A stretch of DNA of 64,000 nucleotides from Planctomycetota bacterium. Lineage in GTDB: Bacteria; Planctomycetota; UBA11346. The DNA is taken from positions 1 through 64,000 of the forward strand of contig JACDEI010000011.1 of assembly GCA_013816485.1 (NCBI GenBank), written 5' to 3'. A program made the translations under genes and the position numbers. Shown in pieces: positions 52,794 to 60,922 of this stretch; the stretch's first letter is position 1; every line of letters starts with the position of its first letter. The notes under the pieces are model-generated. The model searched no databases and was not told the origin of the DNA. It saw nothing but the letters and a program-made list of their open reading frames with translations.

Positions 52794-55144
52794 ATGTCCG
52801 TCGCCCGACGATGACGGAACGGCAAGCTGAGCGCGGTTTCCACCACGATGGTGTCGAAGCGTCCACCGTCGGCCTTGGAGCGTTCGACGATGTGGTCGAT
52901 CACCGGGTCGTCGTAGTAGTGCAGCGCGCGGCCCAGGGCGTAGGTCAACATCCGCTCGGTCAGTACGGCAGCGAGTTCGTCGCTGTGCTCGGCGATGATG
53001 GCTTTGAGTTCCCCTGGACCGTTGAACTTCTTCTTGCCCGGCAGTTCGCCCGACGCGTCGACCTGATCCTTGCCGGCTTTCTCGCGCCAGCGGCCCTGCT
53101 GATCGAAGTTCTCCAGGCCGAAGCCGATGGGATCCATCACCCGGTGGCAGCCGGCGCACTGTGGCCGTTCGCGGTGAATCTCCAGCACGCGGCGATCGCT
53201 CGCGTCGGGATGATTCTGCTTCACGAACTGGAGCTGCGGGATGTCGGGCGGCGGCGGAGGCGGCGGTTTGCCCAGGACTTCTTCCAACACCCATAGGCCA
53301 CGTCGCGTCGGACTGGTGCGTTCGGGATGGGAGTTGGCCACCAACAACGCGCCCAACGTCAATACGCCACCGCGCCGGCGATCATCGAGCGGCACGAGGC
53401 GCATCTCGGCACCGGTCACCCCAGGGATCTCGTAGTGCTTGGCCAGCGCCTCGTTGAGGAAGGTGTAGCCGGGATCGATGAAGTCGCGCACCGGCCGGCC
53501 TTCGCGCAGGATGTGGCGGAACAGCGCGACACCCTCAGCATACATGGCGTCGCGGAGGTCAGGCTCCAGGCTACGCCGCCGTTTTTTTTGTGTCGCCGCC
53601 GGTTGGTTGCCGTCGACGCGGCCACCTTCCAACTGCACGTTGCGCAGCTGCAGCCATTGGCCGGCGAAGTTCTCGATGAATCGTTGACTCTTGGCATCGG
53701 CGAGCAGGCGTCGCGCCTGACCGCGTAACACGTCGTCTTCCAGCAGTTTTCCATTCGCTGCCAGCGTCAGTAGTTCGGCGTCCGGTTGGGACGACCACAG
53801 GAAATACGACAAGCGGCTCGCCACCTCATGGCCGTCGAGACGGGCGATGCCGTCAGCCGCGCCATCCGCATCGTCGCGTTGGCCGTGTTCGATGCGGTAG
53901 AGGAATTCAGCGCTGACCAACACCGCCTTGAGCATTTCTTTCACCGAGCGGGTGAAGCCGCGGTTCTGCGCGCTGGCGAGATCGAACACCCGCAGCAGCA
54001 AGCCGATCTGCGCGGCGTTGGCCGGACGGCGGTACGCGCGGTCGGCGAGGGTGCGCGCGATGCGTTCGGCAGCGACGCGTGGTGAGACTTCGGCCGACGG
54101 CATGCTGACCAGCACCCGCTTGGCGATGGCGTCTGGTTCCGGTGCGGGCCCCAGGACCTCGACGTTTTCCACCAGAGTGGTGCGCTTCGGCGCACGGCTG
54201 ATCGCCGCGGCATCGGACGGCGTCGCGGCTGCGGGCGGGATGCGCACACTGATGACCAGGCGGTGTTCGCCGGCGTCCAGGCGCGTGGTGCAGGTCACCA
54301 CCTGCGGCGTGGTGGTCGGCGCGGTCACCGGCACGGAGGTCAGTGTTTTTCCATCAATGCTCACCGTGAGTTCAACCGGCGCCCCGGCGGCATCCGCTCC
54401 GGCACGCACGGCGATGACGTGGTCGCCTGGGCGCTCCACCGTCAGCGTCTTCGTCAACTCGCTGTGCTGGTGCAGCAGACGTTGGGCACCGTCGGGCTGG
54501 GCGGCATCCTGCTGTCCACCGATGACCGCGTCGAGCGCACCGGCACCGGCGCGCAGCACCACGGTCTCCGGCTTGAGCACCTCGTCGAGGATGCGGTCGG
54601 CTGCGAGCAGATACTTCTCCATCAGCAGCGGTGACAGCGAGAGCGTCTGGGCGATGTTGTCAAAGCCGTCGCTGACGTCGTCCTTGGGAAAATCCTCGTC
54701 GGCATCGAACTCCACGCCGAAGAGATCGTGGATCGTCCACTCGTACTCGCTGCGGTTGAGACGGCGCAGCGTGGTGTGGCCAGGATCCGGTTTGTCGAGC
54801 TGGCGCAGCGACGCGATCCAGCCGTTGATCACCTGGCGCTCAGCATCGCTCGGCTGCTTATCATGGTCCTCCGGCGGCATGTCCTTCTCGGTCACCCGCA
54901 GATCGATGGTCTTCCACGTCTTGCGCTGGCGCAGCACCTCCGACATCCCGCTGTAGCGCGCCAAGTTGACCTCGCCCTTCTCCTTCTCGTTGTTGTGGCA
55001 GGCGTAGCAGTACTTCGACAGCAAAGGTTTAACCTGGCTGGCGTACTGCGCGGCGATGGCGTCCTCCGGCGTCTGCGCGGCGAAGGCGGAGCCCAGTGTG
55101 GCGATCAGCAGCAGGGAGGCGGATAACGAGGTGGTGCGCAACAT
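52787..55144 (-). CDS. exported c-type cytochrome-like protein (PSCyt1/DUF1587/1592/1588/1585)
   Basis: About 785 residues from the ATG at 55144, with signal peptide (LRTTSLSASLLLIATLGSAFAA). A haem-binding motif CYACH follows the mature N-terminus (KPLLSKYCYACHNNEKEKG). Downstream: LRRLNRSEYEWTIHDLFGVEFDADEDFP (DUF1587), a beta-domain with carbohydrate-binding character, then DUF1592/1588/1585 with YRRPANAAQ, SRLSYFLWSSQPDAELL, GAEMRLVPLDDRRRGGVLT, ERPQCAGCHRVMDPIGF (a second CxxCH) and LTYALGRALHYYDD. Proteins of this type are a hallmark of PVC genomes and probably handle electron transfer in polymer breakdown. Confidence 0.92.
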   Translation of the reverse strand: MLRTTSLSASLLLIATLGSAFAAQTPEDAIAAQYASQVKPLLSKYCYACHNNEKEKGEVNLARYSGMSEVLRQRKTWKTIDLRVTEKDMPPEDHDKQPSDAERQVINGWIASLRQLDKPDPGHTTLRRLNRSEYEWTIHDLFGVEFDADEDFPKDDVSDGFDNIAQTLSLSPLLMEKYLLAADRILDEVLKPETVVLRAGAGALDAVIGGQQDAAQPDGAQRLLHQHSELTKTLTVERPGDHVIAVRAGADAAGAPVELTVSIDGKTLTSVPVTAPTTTPQVVTCTTRLDAGEHRLVISVRIPPAAATPSDAAAISRAPKRTTLVENVEVLGPAPEPDAIAKRVLVSMPSAEVSPRVAAERIARTLADRAYRRPANAAQIGLLLRVFDLASAQNRGFTRSVKEMLKAVLVSAEFLYRIEHGQRDDADGAADGIARLDGHEVASRLSYFLWSSQPDAELLTLAANGKLLEDDVLRGQARRLLADAKSQRFIENFAGQWLQLRNVQLEGGRVDGNQPAATQKKRRRSLEPDLRDAMYAEGVALFRHILREGRPVRDFIDPGYTFLNEALAKHYEIPGVTGAEMRLVPLDDRRRGGVLTLGALLVANSHPERTSPTRRGLWVLEEVLGKPPPPPPPDIPQLQFVKQNHPDASDRRVLEIHRERPQCAGCHRVMDPIGFGLENFDQQGRWREKAGKDQVDASGELPGKKKFNGPGELKAIIAEHSDELAAVLTERMLTYALGRALHYYDDPVIDHIVERSKADGGRFDTIVVETALSLPFRHRRATDIK

Positions 55145-55298
55145 GGGCAGGCTGTACCCGTCCACATCCGCCGCGTTGAGTGTAACCCTGCATCAATCCG
55201 AAGGATGCGTCGAGTGCGCTGATGTTTTTTTTGGTAATTCGCCGCGGGAATGCGCTTCCATTCGGAGTGTCATCAGTGCGGCCCTGCGGGCCGTTTGT

Positions 55299-55799
55299 TC
55301 AGGTAGCGGCGACCGGCTCCGGCATCAGTGCTGCGGTGTGCGCGCAGCGCGAGCGTTTCCACACCAGCAACCGGTCGACCGAGAGAAAGCCACCACCGCG
55401 CACCAACAAGAACAGCAGCAAGGCGATGTAGAGGTACTCGATGAAGCCGAGCAGGGCGCTGACACCAGTCAGCTCCTCGCGTTTCGCCGTGATGATCGCC
55501 ACGGTCATGATCACCATCAGCGGGATGGCCGACATGCGGGTGAACAGCCCGATCATCAGCAACGCGCCGAACAGCAGTTCCGATCCGGCAGCAAACGGCG
55601 CCTGGAGTTCCGGTGCCGGAATGCCCAGGCTGCGGAAGTATTCCGTGACGTCAGGTAGATTGCCGAGTTTGCCGTAGCCGGATTCGACCATCACCCAGCC
55701 AACGCTCAGGCGTGCGACCAGCAGCGGGAGGAAGTCGGCCTTCAGCAGCAATTCGGTGCCGCGGTCATAGAGGGCGATGGCGCGATGGATGATGGACAT
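55299..55799 (-). CDS. DoxX-family membrane protein (last gene of the bufferin/gig-like operon)
   Basis: 166 residues with four predicted membrane helices: PLLVARLSVGWVMVESGYGKL, LLFGALLMIGLFTRMSA, PLMVIMTVAIITA and EYLYIALLLFLLVRGG. The ESGYGKL and FxxLGIPAPE patterns fit DoxX. A DoxX protein (GigT) ends the gold-induced gig operon, which supports the assignment. It may supply or accept electrons for the modification or handle the modified peptide. It lies 60 bp after the DUF2063 gene. Confidence 0.88.
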   Translation of the reverse strand: MSIIHRAIALYDRGTELLLKADFLPLLVARLSVGWVMVESGYGKLGNLPDVTEYFRSLGIPAPELQAPFAAGSELLFGALLMIGLFTRMSAIPLMVIMTVAIITAKREELTGVSALLGFIEYLYIALLLFLLVRGGGFLSVDRLLVWKRSRCAHTAALMPEPVAAT

Positions 55800-55859
55800 G
55801 ACGGCTCCGTTACCGGCATGTCATGCCGGCGGCAGGTGGCTGGATGAATGAATGGTGGA

Positions 55860-56618
55860 TCAGGCCAGGGCGGTGAAAAAACCCTGGGCGACCCAGCGGG
55901 TGAAGGCATCGCGGATGAGCGGAAGACGGGCAGCGGAAATCTTGGCCAGCGCTGAACCGAGCGTGGCCCCGCCGACGAGGGCGAGCAACACGCGGGTCTC
56001 CAAGGAATCGAGTTCGATACGTCGCAGGCCTTCGGCTTGGCGGATGATCGCAATGCCACCGGCGCGGCGCGTCAACGTTGGTCGCGGCTGGTCACGGCGC
56101 ACGGCCTCATAAGTGGCGCTGACGCCGTAGCGGCACGGCAGCACACGGAGCGAAGGCGAGGGACGCAGGCGAACGCTGCCCCAGGCATGTGGCGCAACAC
56201 CCGCCAGATCAGCGCCACTGAGCGTCGGCGCGAGTGGGGCATGCAAGGCTTCGACCAACGCCCACTCCAGCCGAGCGAGTTCCGTCAGCGGCACGCGCCG
56301 CGCGATACGACTACGGCTCAGCCACGGGGCAAAGAGTCGGCCATAGGCATTGAGCGTCGCATCCTGCGGCGGATGCACGCGGATGAAGGCGTCAACCAGA
56401 CGATCGAAGGCGTCCTCGCCCAGCACACGGGCGACGGCGGTGAAATCATCGGCCAATGCTTCGCGCAGACGTGCGCGGTAGGCGTGGCGATAGACCGCGA
56501 CACCGATCTCGGGCGGCACCGCGGTGCCGCCAAGCTGCCGTCCGGGTTTAGCTGTCGCACGTTCCGCGGTGATCGCGCGGTACAGCCAGCGTTGGCGCGC
56601 AGCGAGGGCTGTGCTCAT
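55860..56618 (-). CDS. bufC: DUF2063 protein, bufC/gigB-type partner of the MNIO enzyme
   Basis: 252 residues from the ATG at 56618. The N-terminal helical domain carries the DUF2063 features VYRHAYRARLREALADDFTAVARVLG...F..L...F...HPP...L..YG..F..WL. The C-terminal half (GGIAIIRQAEGLRRIELDSLETRVLLALVGGATL) is the winged-helix-like region that in related systems binds the leader peptide. In bufferin and HvfC-type pathways this protein works with the DUF692 enzyme. The start overlaps the bufB stop (ATGA), so the two proteins are made together. Confidence 0.85.
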   Translation of the reverse strand: MSTALAARQRWLYRAITAERATAKPGRQLGGTAVPPEIGVAVYRHAYRARLREALADDFTAVARVLGEDAFDRLVDAFIRVHPPQDATLNAYGRLFAPWLSRSRIARRVPLTELARLEWALVEALHAPLAPTLSGADLAGVAPHAWGSVRLRPSPSLRVLPCRYGVSATYEAVRRDQPRPTLTRRAGGIAIIRQAEGLRRIELDSLETRVLLALVGGATLGSALAKISAARLPLIRDAFTRWVAQGFFTALA

Positions 56619-57493
56619 GCGGCACCGCCAGCACGGACACGTTGCCGGTTGGAATGGATGTGCGGCAGGATGTCGCGTGCGCGCAGCGCTTCGCGTTCGA
56701 CCTCGGCGAAGGCCGGGATCTTGGCGTCCCATTCAAGCAGTACCGACGCGCCGCGTGCTCGCGGCCATGCTTTGGCCAGGATGTCCCACACCGGATCGAT
56801 CACCGGGCCGTCGTGCGTGTCGACGATGTGCGTACCTTCGTCGCTGTGGCCGGCGACGTGGAACTGCACCACGCGTTCCCACGGCACCGCGGCGAGGTAG
56901 TCATCGGGGGCGAAGCCGTGGTTGCGTGCTGAGACGAAGATGTTGTTCACGTCCAGCAGCAGGCCACAGCCGGTGCGGTCGCACATCGCGGCGATGAACT
57001 CCCACTCCGTCATGGTCGACGCCGCGAAGCCGACGTAGGTGGAGGGGTTCTCGATGATGAGGGGAGCTTCCAGCACGTCCTGTACCCGGCGGATGCGCTC
57101 GCACACGTGGCGCAGCGCATCGGTGGTATAGGGCATGGGCAGCAAATCGTGGGTGTTGCGTCCGGCGATGCCGGTCCAGCAGAGGTGGTCGCTGACCCAG
57201 CGTGCGTGCACGCGGTCACGGAGTTTTTTCAGGTTCTTGACGTAGGTGCGATCCAGTGGCGCGGTCGAACCGATCGACAGCGACACACCGTGCATGACGA
57301 TTGGATGCCGCTCGGCGATACGGTCGAGGAATTCCAGCGGCCGACCGGACGATTCCATGTAGTTGTCGGAGATGATCTCAAAGAAACCAACCCGCGGCGC
57401 ACCGTCGAGGATCTCGCGGTAGTGCTGCGTCCGCAGACCGACACCGATGCCGAGATCGGGCAGGCCAAGCCGTGGTTTGCTGGTGGTTTTCAT
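56615..57493 (-). CDS. bufB: DUF692 MNIO enzyme (multinuclear iron oxidase), bufB/gigA-type
   Basis: 292 residues from the ATG at 57493. A TIM-barrel enzyme that binds two or three irons and oxidises Cys residues of a precursor peptide. Iron-ligand motifs are all present: MHGVSLSIGS (His68), SDHLCW (Asp102/His103), ENPSTY (Glu148), DVNNI (Asp181/Asn183), FHVAGHSDEG (His212/216), DTHDGPV (Asp225/His227) and LLEWD (Glu254). Related BufB enzymes form thiooxazole rings on bufferins. It lies 75 bp downstream of the precursor gene across a hairpin, and overlaps bufC. Confidence 0.93.
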   Translation of the reverse strand: MKTTSKPRLGLPDLGIGVGLRTQHYREILDGAPRVGFFEIISDNYMESSGRPLEFLDRIAERHPIVMHGVSLSIGSTAPLDRTYVKNLKKLRDRVHARWVSDHLCWTGIAGRNTHDLLPMPYTTDALRHVCERIRRVQDVLEAPLIIENPSTYVGFAASTMTEWEFIAAMCDRTGCGLLLDVNNIFVSARNHGFAPDDYLAAVPWERVVQFHVAGHSDEGTHIVDTHDGPVIDPVWDILAKAWPRARGASVLLEWDAKIPAFAEVEREALRARDILPHIHSNRQRVRAGGAA

Positions 57494-57518
57494 GACGCTT
57501 TCGGTGGCAGGACAATTA

Positions 57519-57546
57519 CCGCCGCCGTGCTGATGCACGACGGCGG
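57519..57546 (-). promoter_or_regulatory. hairpin between precursor and MNIO genes (possible attenuator/processing site)
   Basis: In the 75-bp space, 12-nt arms (57519-57530 and 57535-57546, one mismatch, tetraloop tgat/atca) form a very stable stem that can be extended by A-T pairs. There is no U-tract after it on the minus strand, so it is more likely to dampen read-through or protect the precursor mRNA end than to terminate fully. This would give more precursor than enzyme. Confidence 0.65.
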
Positions 57547-57568
57547 CAATCGTGGGCAGTCGCTCGAC

Positions 57569-57805
57569 TTACTTGCCGACCTTGCAGCCGCCCTTGCCCT
57601 TGCAGTCGTTCTTGCCCTTGCAGCCGTTGGCGCCCGACTTGCAGCCGCCGAGGCCCTTGCACTCGTTGTGGCCCTTGCACTCGTTCTTGGACGTGGCGCA
57701 ACCGCCCTTGCCCTTGCACTCGTTCATGCCCTTGCAGGCGTTCTTGTCGGTTTTGCAACCGCCCTTGCCCTTGCAGGCGTTCATACCCTTGCAGGCGTTC
57801 TTGTC
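57569..57805 (-). repeat. four 57-bp tandem repeats inside bufA
   Basis: The 19-residue repeats are encoded by four degenerate 57-bp units. The antisense reading of the same bases gives an Ala/Leu-rich open frame, which explains the long plus-strand ORF over the locus. Confidence 0.85.
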
Positions 57806-57931
57806 GCCAGCGTAGTCCTGGGTCAGGCCGTACTTACCTGGATCCTTGGCGTGGAGCTCGGTGAGCGAAGCACCGGCGAAGAGGCCGCTGACGGCAGCGG
57901 CGATGGCGAGATGTTTGATCGATGGACGCAT
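57569..57931 (-). CDS. bufA: secreted Cys-rich bufferin-like precursor, four 19-residue repeats
   Basis: 120 residues from the ATG at 57931. Signal peptide 1-28 (HLAIAAAVSGLFAGASLTELHA). After a 14-residue spacer there are four tandem 19-residue repeats of the form (D/S/G)xNxCKGxNxCKGxGGCxx, giving 12 Cys: 47, 53, 59, 66, 72, 78, 85, 91, 97, 104, 110 and 116. Within a repeat the spacing is C-x5-C-x5-C, and between repeats C-x6-C. Bufferins are exported, MNIO-modified peptides that bind copper and other metals; this protein fits that class but is longer and more regular than the short DUF2282-type precursors, closer to BufA2/ACKGKG-type proteins. The modification here is inferred. Confidence 0.85.
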   Translation of the reverse strand: MRPSIKHLAIAAAVSGLFAGASLTELHAKDPGKYGLTQDYAGDKNACKGMNACKGKGGCKTDKNACKGMNECKGKGGCATSKNECKGHNECKGLGGCKSGANGCKGKNDCKGKGGCKVGK

Positions 57932-58021
57932 AGATTCCCCCGTGATGGGTGGTGGTTTATGGATGACACCCGGTGGGTGTCGCCGATTGGTCGCCGTGGG
58001 CGCCACAACCTTACAGCACCT

Positions 58022-58345
58022 CTACGGAGTGACCGGCGTACCACCAGGCGTGTGATCGTTGCCAGTCGAAAGGGTGCCGCCAGTTGGTGTGGCGTTGGCT
58101 TGCCGCAGGCGGTCGACCAAACGTTGGCGGGTGTCGCTATCAAGCTCGACCACCACCTGATTCGGCTCACGTACATGACGACGCACCAGTCGGTTGAGCC
58201 CAATGACCTGGCTCCGGTAACGACGGCAGGCGGAACAAACCAGCAGGTGGAAATTGAGTGCAAATCGGCGGTAGAGCGGCAGATCGTGCTCCATCGCCTC
58301 GGCAACCGCCTTCGCGGCTTCTTTGCAAGAAGTGAACCGCTTCAT
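58022..58345 (-). CDS. zinc-binding anti-sigma factor for the adjacent ECF sigma
   Basis: 107 residues from the ATG at 58345, which overlaps the sigma stop (ATGA). The N-terminal half has the anti-sigma zinc motif: an early Cys (FTSCKEA) and HLLVCSACRRY (H-x3-C-x2-C), as in the zf-HC2/ZAS group. There is no membrane helix, so it is probably cytoplasmic, releasing the sigma factor when metal or thiol stress alters the zinc site. The C-terminal 40 residues are Pro/Thr-rich and disordered. The bufA gene begins 90 bp downstream. Confidence 0.82.
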   Translation of the reverse strand: MKRFTSCKEAAKAVAEAMEHDLPLYRRFALNFHLLVCSACRRYRSQVIGLNRLVRRHVREPNQVVVELDSDTRQRLVDRLRQANATPTGGTLSTGNDHTPGGTPVTP

Positions 58346-58935
58346 GATGTGAACCAACGCTCCTCAAGGCAGGCCCGCAAACGGCAACGCGCACGGTGCA
58401 GCATGACCCACAAGTTCGTCGCGGTGATTTCTAGATCCTGACAGACACGTTCGGCCTCAACGTCTTCCATCATTCGCAGCACGAAGGCGGCGGCCTGACG
58501 CGACGGCAGTGCGCCTAAACAGGAATGGAAGATCTCCCAGAACTCACGATTGGCCATCAGCGTCTCGTCATCGACCAGCCAGCGTCCGGGAGCTTTGGCC
58601 CAGCCATCTGAACCCATGTGCGGGGCGAATTGTGCGTCCTCCACCACATCGACTGCATCACCGCCGGGCTGGGCACGTTCGCGCGCCAAGCGCCGGAAAT
58701 GATCGCAGATCTTGTTGCGCAAGATGCTGATCAGCCAGGTGCGTTCCTGCGCATCACCGCGGAAATTGTCTGCCTTCAGCGCGGCGAGGAACGTTTCCTG
58801 TACCAGATCTTCCGCCGTCAGCTGGTCACGCACCCGCGGCATGGCATAGGCCAGCAACGCGGCGCCATGGGCATCCACCCAGGTCGCGGGATCGCTGCGC
58901 ACATCTGGCTTGCCGTCCATGCCCGGATGGTTCAT
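58342..58935 (-). CDS. ECF RNA polymerase sigma factor (likely controls the bufferin/gig-like operon)
   Basis: 197 residues. Sigma region 2: LLAYAMPRVRDQLTAEDLVQETFLAALK and RTWLISILRNKICDHFRR. Region 4: ALPSRQAAAFVLRMMEDVEAERVCQDLEITATNLWVMLHRARCRLR, a clear helix-turn-helix. ECF sigma factors with co-transcribed anti-sigma genes commonly precede DUF692/DUF2063/DoxX operons (as RpoQ with gig in Cupriavidus). Target promoters are not proven. A gene for an exported protein ends 48 bp upstream on the same strand. Confidence 0.9.
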   Translation of the reverse strand: MNHPGMDGKPDVRSDPATWVDAHGAALLAYAMPRVRDQLTAEDLVQETFLAALKADNFRGDAQERTWLISILRNKICDHFRRLARERAQPGGDAVDVVEDAQFAPHMGSDGWAKAPGRWLVDDETLMANREFWEIFHSCLGALPSRQAAAFVLRMMEDVEAERVCQDLEITATNLWVMLHRARCRLRACLEERWFTS

Positions 58936-58983
58936 CCGCCTGTGGGCGCGGCAAGCACCGGTCCGTGCAGCAGGCGCCCCTGC

Positions 58984-59607
58984 TCAGAACGCTGGAGCAT
59001 CCTCGGGTTTCTCAGGCTTTTGTTTGGGCTCGGGCCGGGGGCCGCCGTCTCGGCGCTGGTGCAGCGGCCACACCGGTTGGTCCTGCCACCCTTTGCCTTC
59101 ACCGCCGAACACCGTGTTCCATGCCGGCTCCTTGCCGTCGAGTTGGTGGGCGGGGATCATGTACACCATGCCAGCATGGGTGATGGCGAAGGCCTTGCGC
59201 CCTTGATCCTCATCGATCGGCCACGCGTAGGCGACAAAATAGCGTTCGCCGATTGCGCCGAGTCCGGCTTGAATGTGGTAATCGGGCTCCCGCTTCCAGG
59301 CGGCGATGTCTTCCACCGTGGCATCAGCAGCCAGTCCGTGGAGTGTGACCTGTGCGTTGGCGAGAGCCTCCCAGAGCGCAAAGCTGGAGACTCCGGGATC
59401 AGTGCCGAGCACCGGGAAGGTCCGGAGGCGATCGGTCAGGGCAGCCAACGCTGGGTCGTACAACAAAACACCGATGACGTTTGCCCGGTGGTGTGCGATC
59501 AGACGTGGGCCATCGGAAATCGTTACCTGAACCAGGACGGGTGCATCAGCGGCCAGCACTGCGGTGGCGATTGAACAAGCCAAGAACGTTGTCAGCAGGC
59601 GGTGCAT
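58984..59607 (-). CDS. exported protein of unknown function with a Pro-rich PAF tail
   Basis: 207 residues from the ATG at 59607 (or 59619). Signal peptide MHRLLTTFLACSIATAVLAA. The mature domain has alternating strands and a pattern GERYFVAYAWP...GRKAFAITHAGMVYMIP, vaguely like DUF2950 or pilin-type secreted domains; I do not assign a family. It ends PKQKPEKPEDAPAF, much like the ends of the proteins at 10480 and 3117. It lies just upstream of the ECF sigma gene on the same strand and may be part of its transcript. Confidence 0.7.
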   Translation of the reverse strand: MHRLLTTFLACSIATAVLAADAPVLVQVTISDGPRLIAHHRANVIGVLLYDPALAALTDRLRTFPVLGTDPGVSSFALWEALANAQVTLHGLAADATVEDIAAWKREPDYHIQAGLGAIGERYFVAYAWPIDEDQGRKAFAITHAGMVYMIPAHQLDGKEPAWNTVFGGEGKGWQDQPVWPLHQRRDGGPRPEPKQKPEKPEDAPAF

Positions 59608-59692
59608 GGTTTTCTCCAACGCAGAGGGCGGGCGTCGAAGATGCTGCCCGTCCGGCGTTCAATTCAAGGGCATCTGCGTGGGCATGCGGAGG

Positions 59693-59769
59693 GTCTTTCC
59701 GTGGCACGGGCGTCTCGCCCGTGAGGTGATGACTCCCTCATGGGCGAGACGCCCATGCTACGGAAAGAC
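59693..59769. repeat. palindromic dispersed repeat, copy 2
   Basis: Arms at 59693-59726 and 59736-59769 are inverted copies with a few mismatches and contain the same cgggcgtctcgcccg core as the copy at 22295-22359. It fills most of the gap between the argC gene and the next gene on the minus strand. Confidence 0.88.
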
Positions 59770-59771
59770 GT

Positions 59772-60830
59772 TCACATTCCGCGACGCAGCAGGCCCATGC
59801 TCTCATCGAGCCCGAACATCAGATTCAGATTCTGGATCGCCTGGCCACTCGCACCCTTCACCAAGTTGTCTTCGACCGACGCGATGATCAGCGTGCGTCC
59901 ATCGAGCGCGGCGGCGATGTCGATGAAGTTGGTGCCGGTGGTGTTGGCGACCTCGACGTCTTTCGGGGTCTTACGGATGCGCACGAAGGGCCGCTTGCCG
60001 TAGGCGGCATTCCACGCGCCGACGACCTGCTCCTGCGTCACGCCCGGTTTTACCGTCACGGTGATGGTCGAGTGGATGCCGCGCGTGATCGGTGCGAGGT
60101 GCGGCACGAAGGAACAGTGCACGGGTATGCCCGCGGCGAGTGAGAGCTCCTGGTCGATTTCGCCGGTGTGCTGGTGACCAACGGCCTTGTAGCTGTGGAG
60201 GTTCTCATTCACCGCGTAGAACAAGTTGTTGTTCGACTCGATGTGGCGTTTGCCTGCGCCCGACAGGCCCGAGTAGCTCACCGACACCAGCGGTGCTGCG
60301 AGGTCGATGAGTCCGGCCTTGAGCAGTGGCACCAGCGGCAGGATCACCGTGGTGGCGAAGCAGCCGGGATTGCCGACTACCGACGCCGAACGGATCGCAT
60401 CGGTGTGCACTTCGCTGAGGCCATAGACCGCCGTCGGCAACAGCTCCGGACACGCGTGATCGTCGCCGTACCACTTCTTGTAGGCAGCATGGTCATGCAG
60501 CCGGAACTCCGCGCCGATGTCGACCAGCTTGAGGCCGGCCTTCAGCAGCTCGGGCACCACCTTGGTGACCTCGGGCGATTTTTTCGCCAGGATCACCGCC
60601 TTGGCGCCGCTGGCGCGGATGGCTTCGGGTGTGTCGGGTGACATCACCAGATCAGTTTCGCCCGCGAACGACGGCGCTGCGTCAGCGACCTTTTGTCCGC
60701 CCAGACGATCGCTGCCAGCGTGCACCACGGTGAAACGCGGGTGGCTCAGCAGGATGCGCAGGGCGATCTCACCGGCGTAACCGGTGACACCAAGGATGGC
60801 GACGGGGATAGAAGCGTTGGCGGCGGACAT
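59772..60830 (-). CDS. argC: N-acetyl-gamma-glutamyl-phosphate reductase
   Basis: 352 residues. Third step of arginine synthesis. Motifs: VAILGVTGYAGEIALRILLSHP (NADP), VDIGAEFRLHD, the active-site Cys in VVGNPGCFAT, and SGLSGAGKR. HLAPITRGIHSTI supplies the His region. The start is at 60830. There is no other arg gene in the window. Confidence 0.93.
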   Translation of the reverse strand: MSAANASIPVAILGVTGYAGEIALRILLSHPRFTVVHAGSDRLGGQKVADAAPSFAGETDLVMSPDTPEAIRASGAKAVILAKKSPEVTKVVPELLKAGLKLVDIGAEFRLHDHAAYKKWYGDDHACPELLPTAVYGLSEVHTDAIRSASVVGNPGCFATTVILPLVPLLKAGLIDLAAPLVSVSYSGLSGAGKRHIESNNNLFYAVNENLHSYKAVGHQHTGEIDQELSLAAGIPVHCSFVPHLAPITRGIHSTITVTVKPGVTQEQVVGAWNAAYGKRPFVRIRKTPKDVEVANTTGTNFIDIAAALDGRTLIIASVEDNLVKGASGQAIQNLNLMFGLDESMGLLRRGM

Positions 60831-60922
60831 GGCGGATTCCTGAGGTCGCGCATCTCATCGTCCCACGGCAGGGGGGCAAGGTGTCGCGTGTCCAGGTGCG
60901 ACGTTGGTATGCGGATGTTGCT

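Noticed and set aside
57107..58441. Long plus-strand open frame (444 codons) over the bufferin-like locus
   Set aside because: It is the antisense reading of the Cys/Lys/Gly repeats and of the DUF692 and anti-sigma genes; the Ala/Leu-rich stretch is an artefact of the repeat codons and no start or domain supports it.
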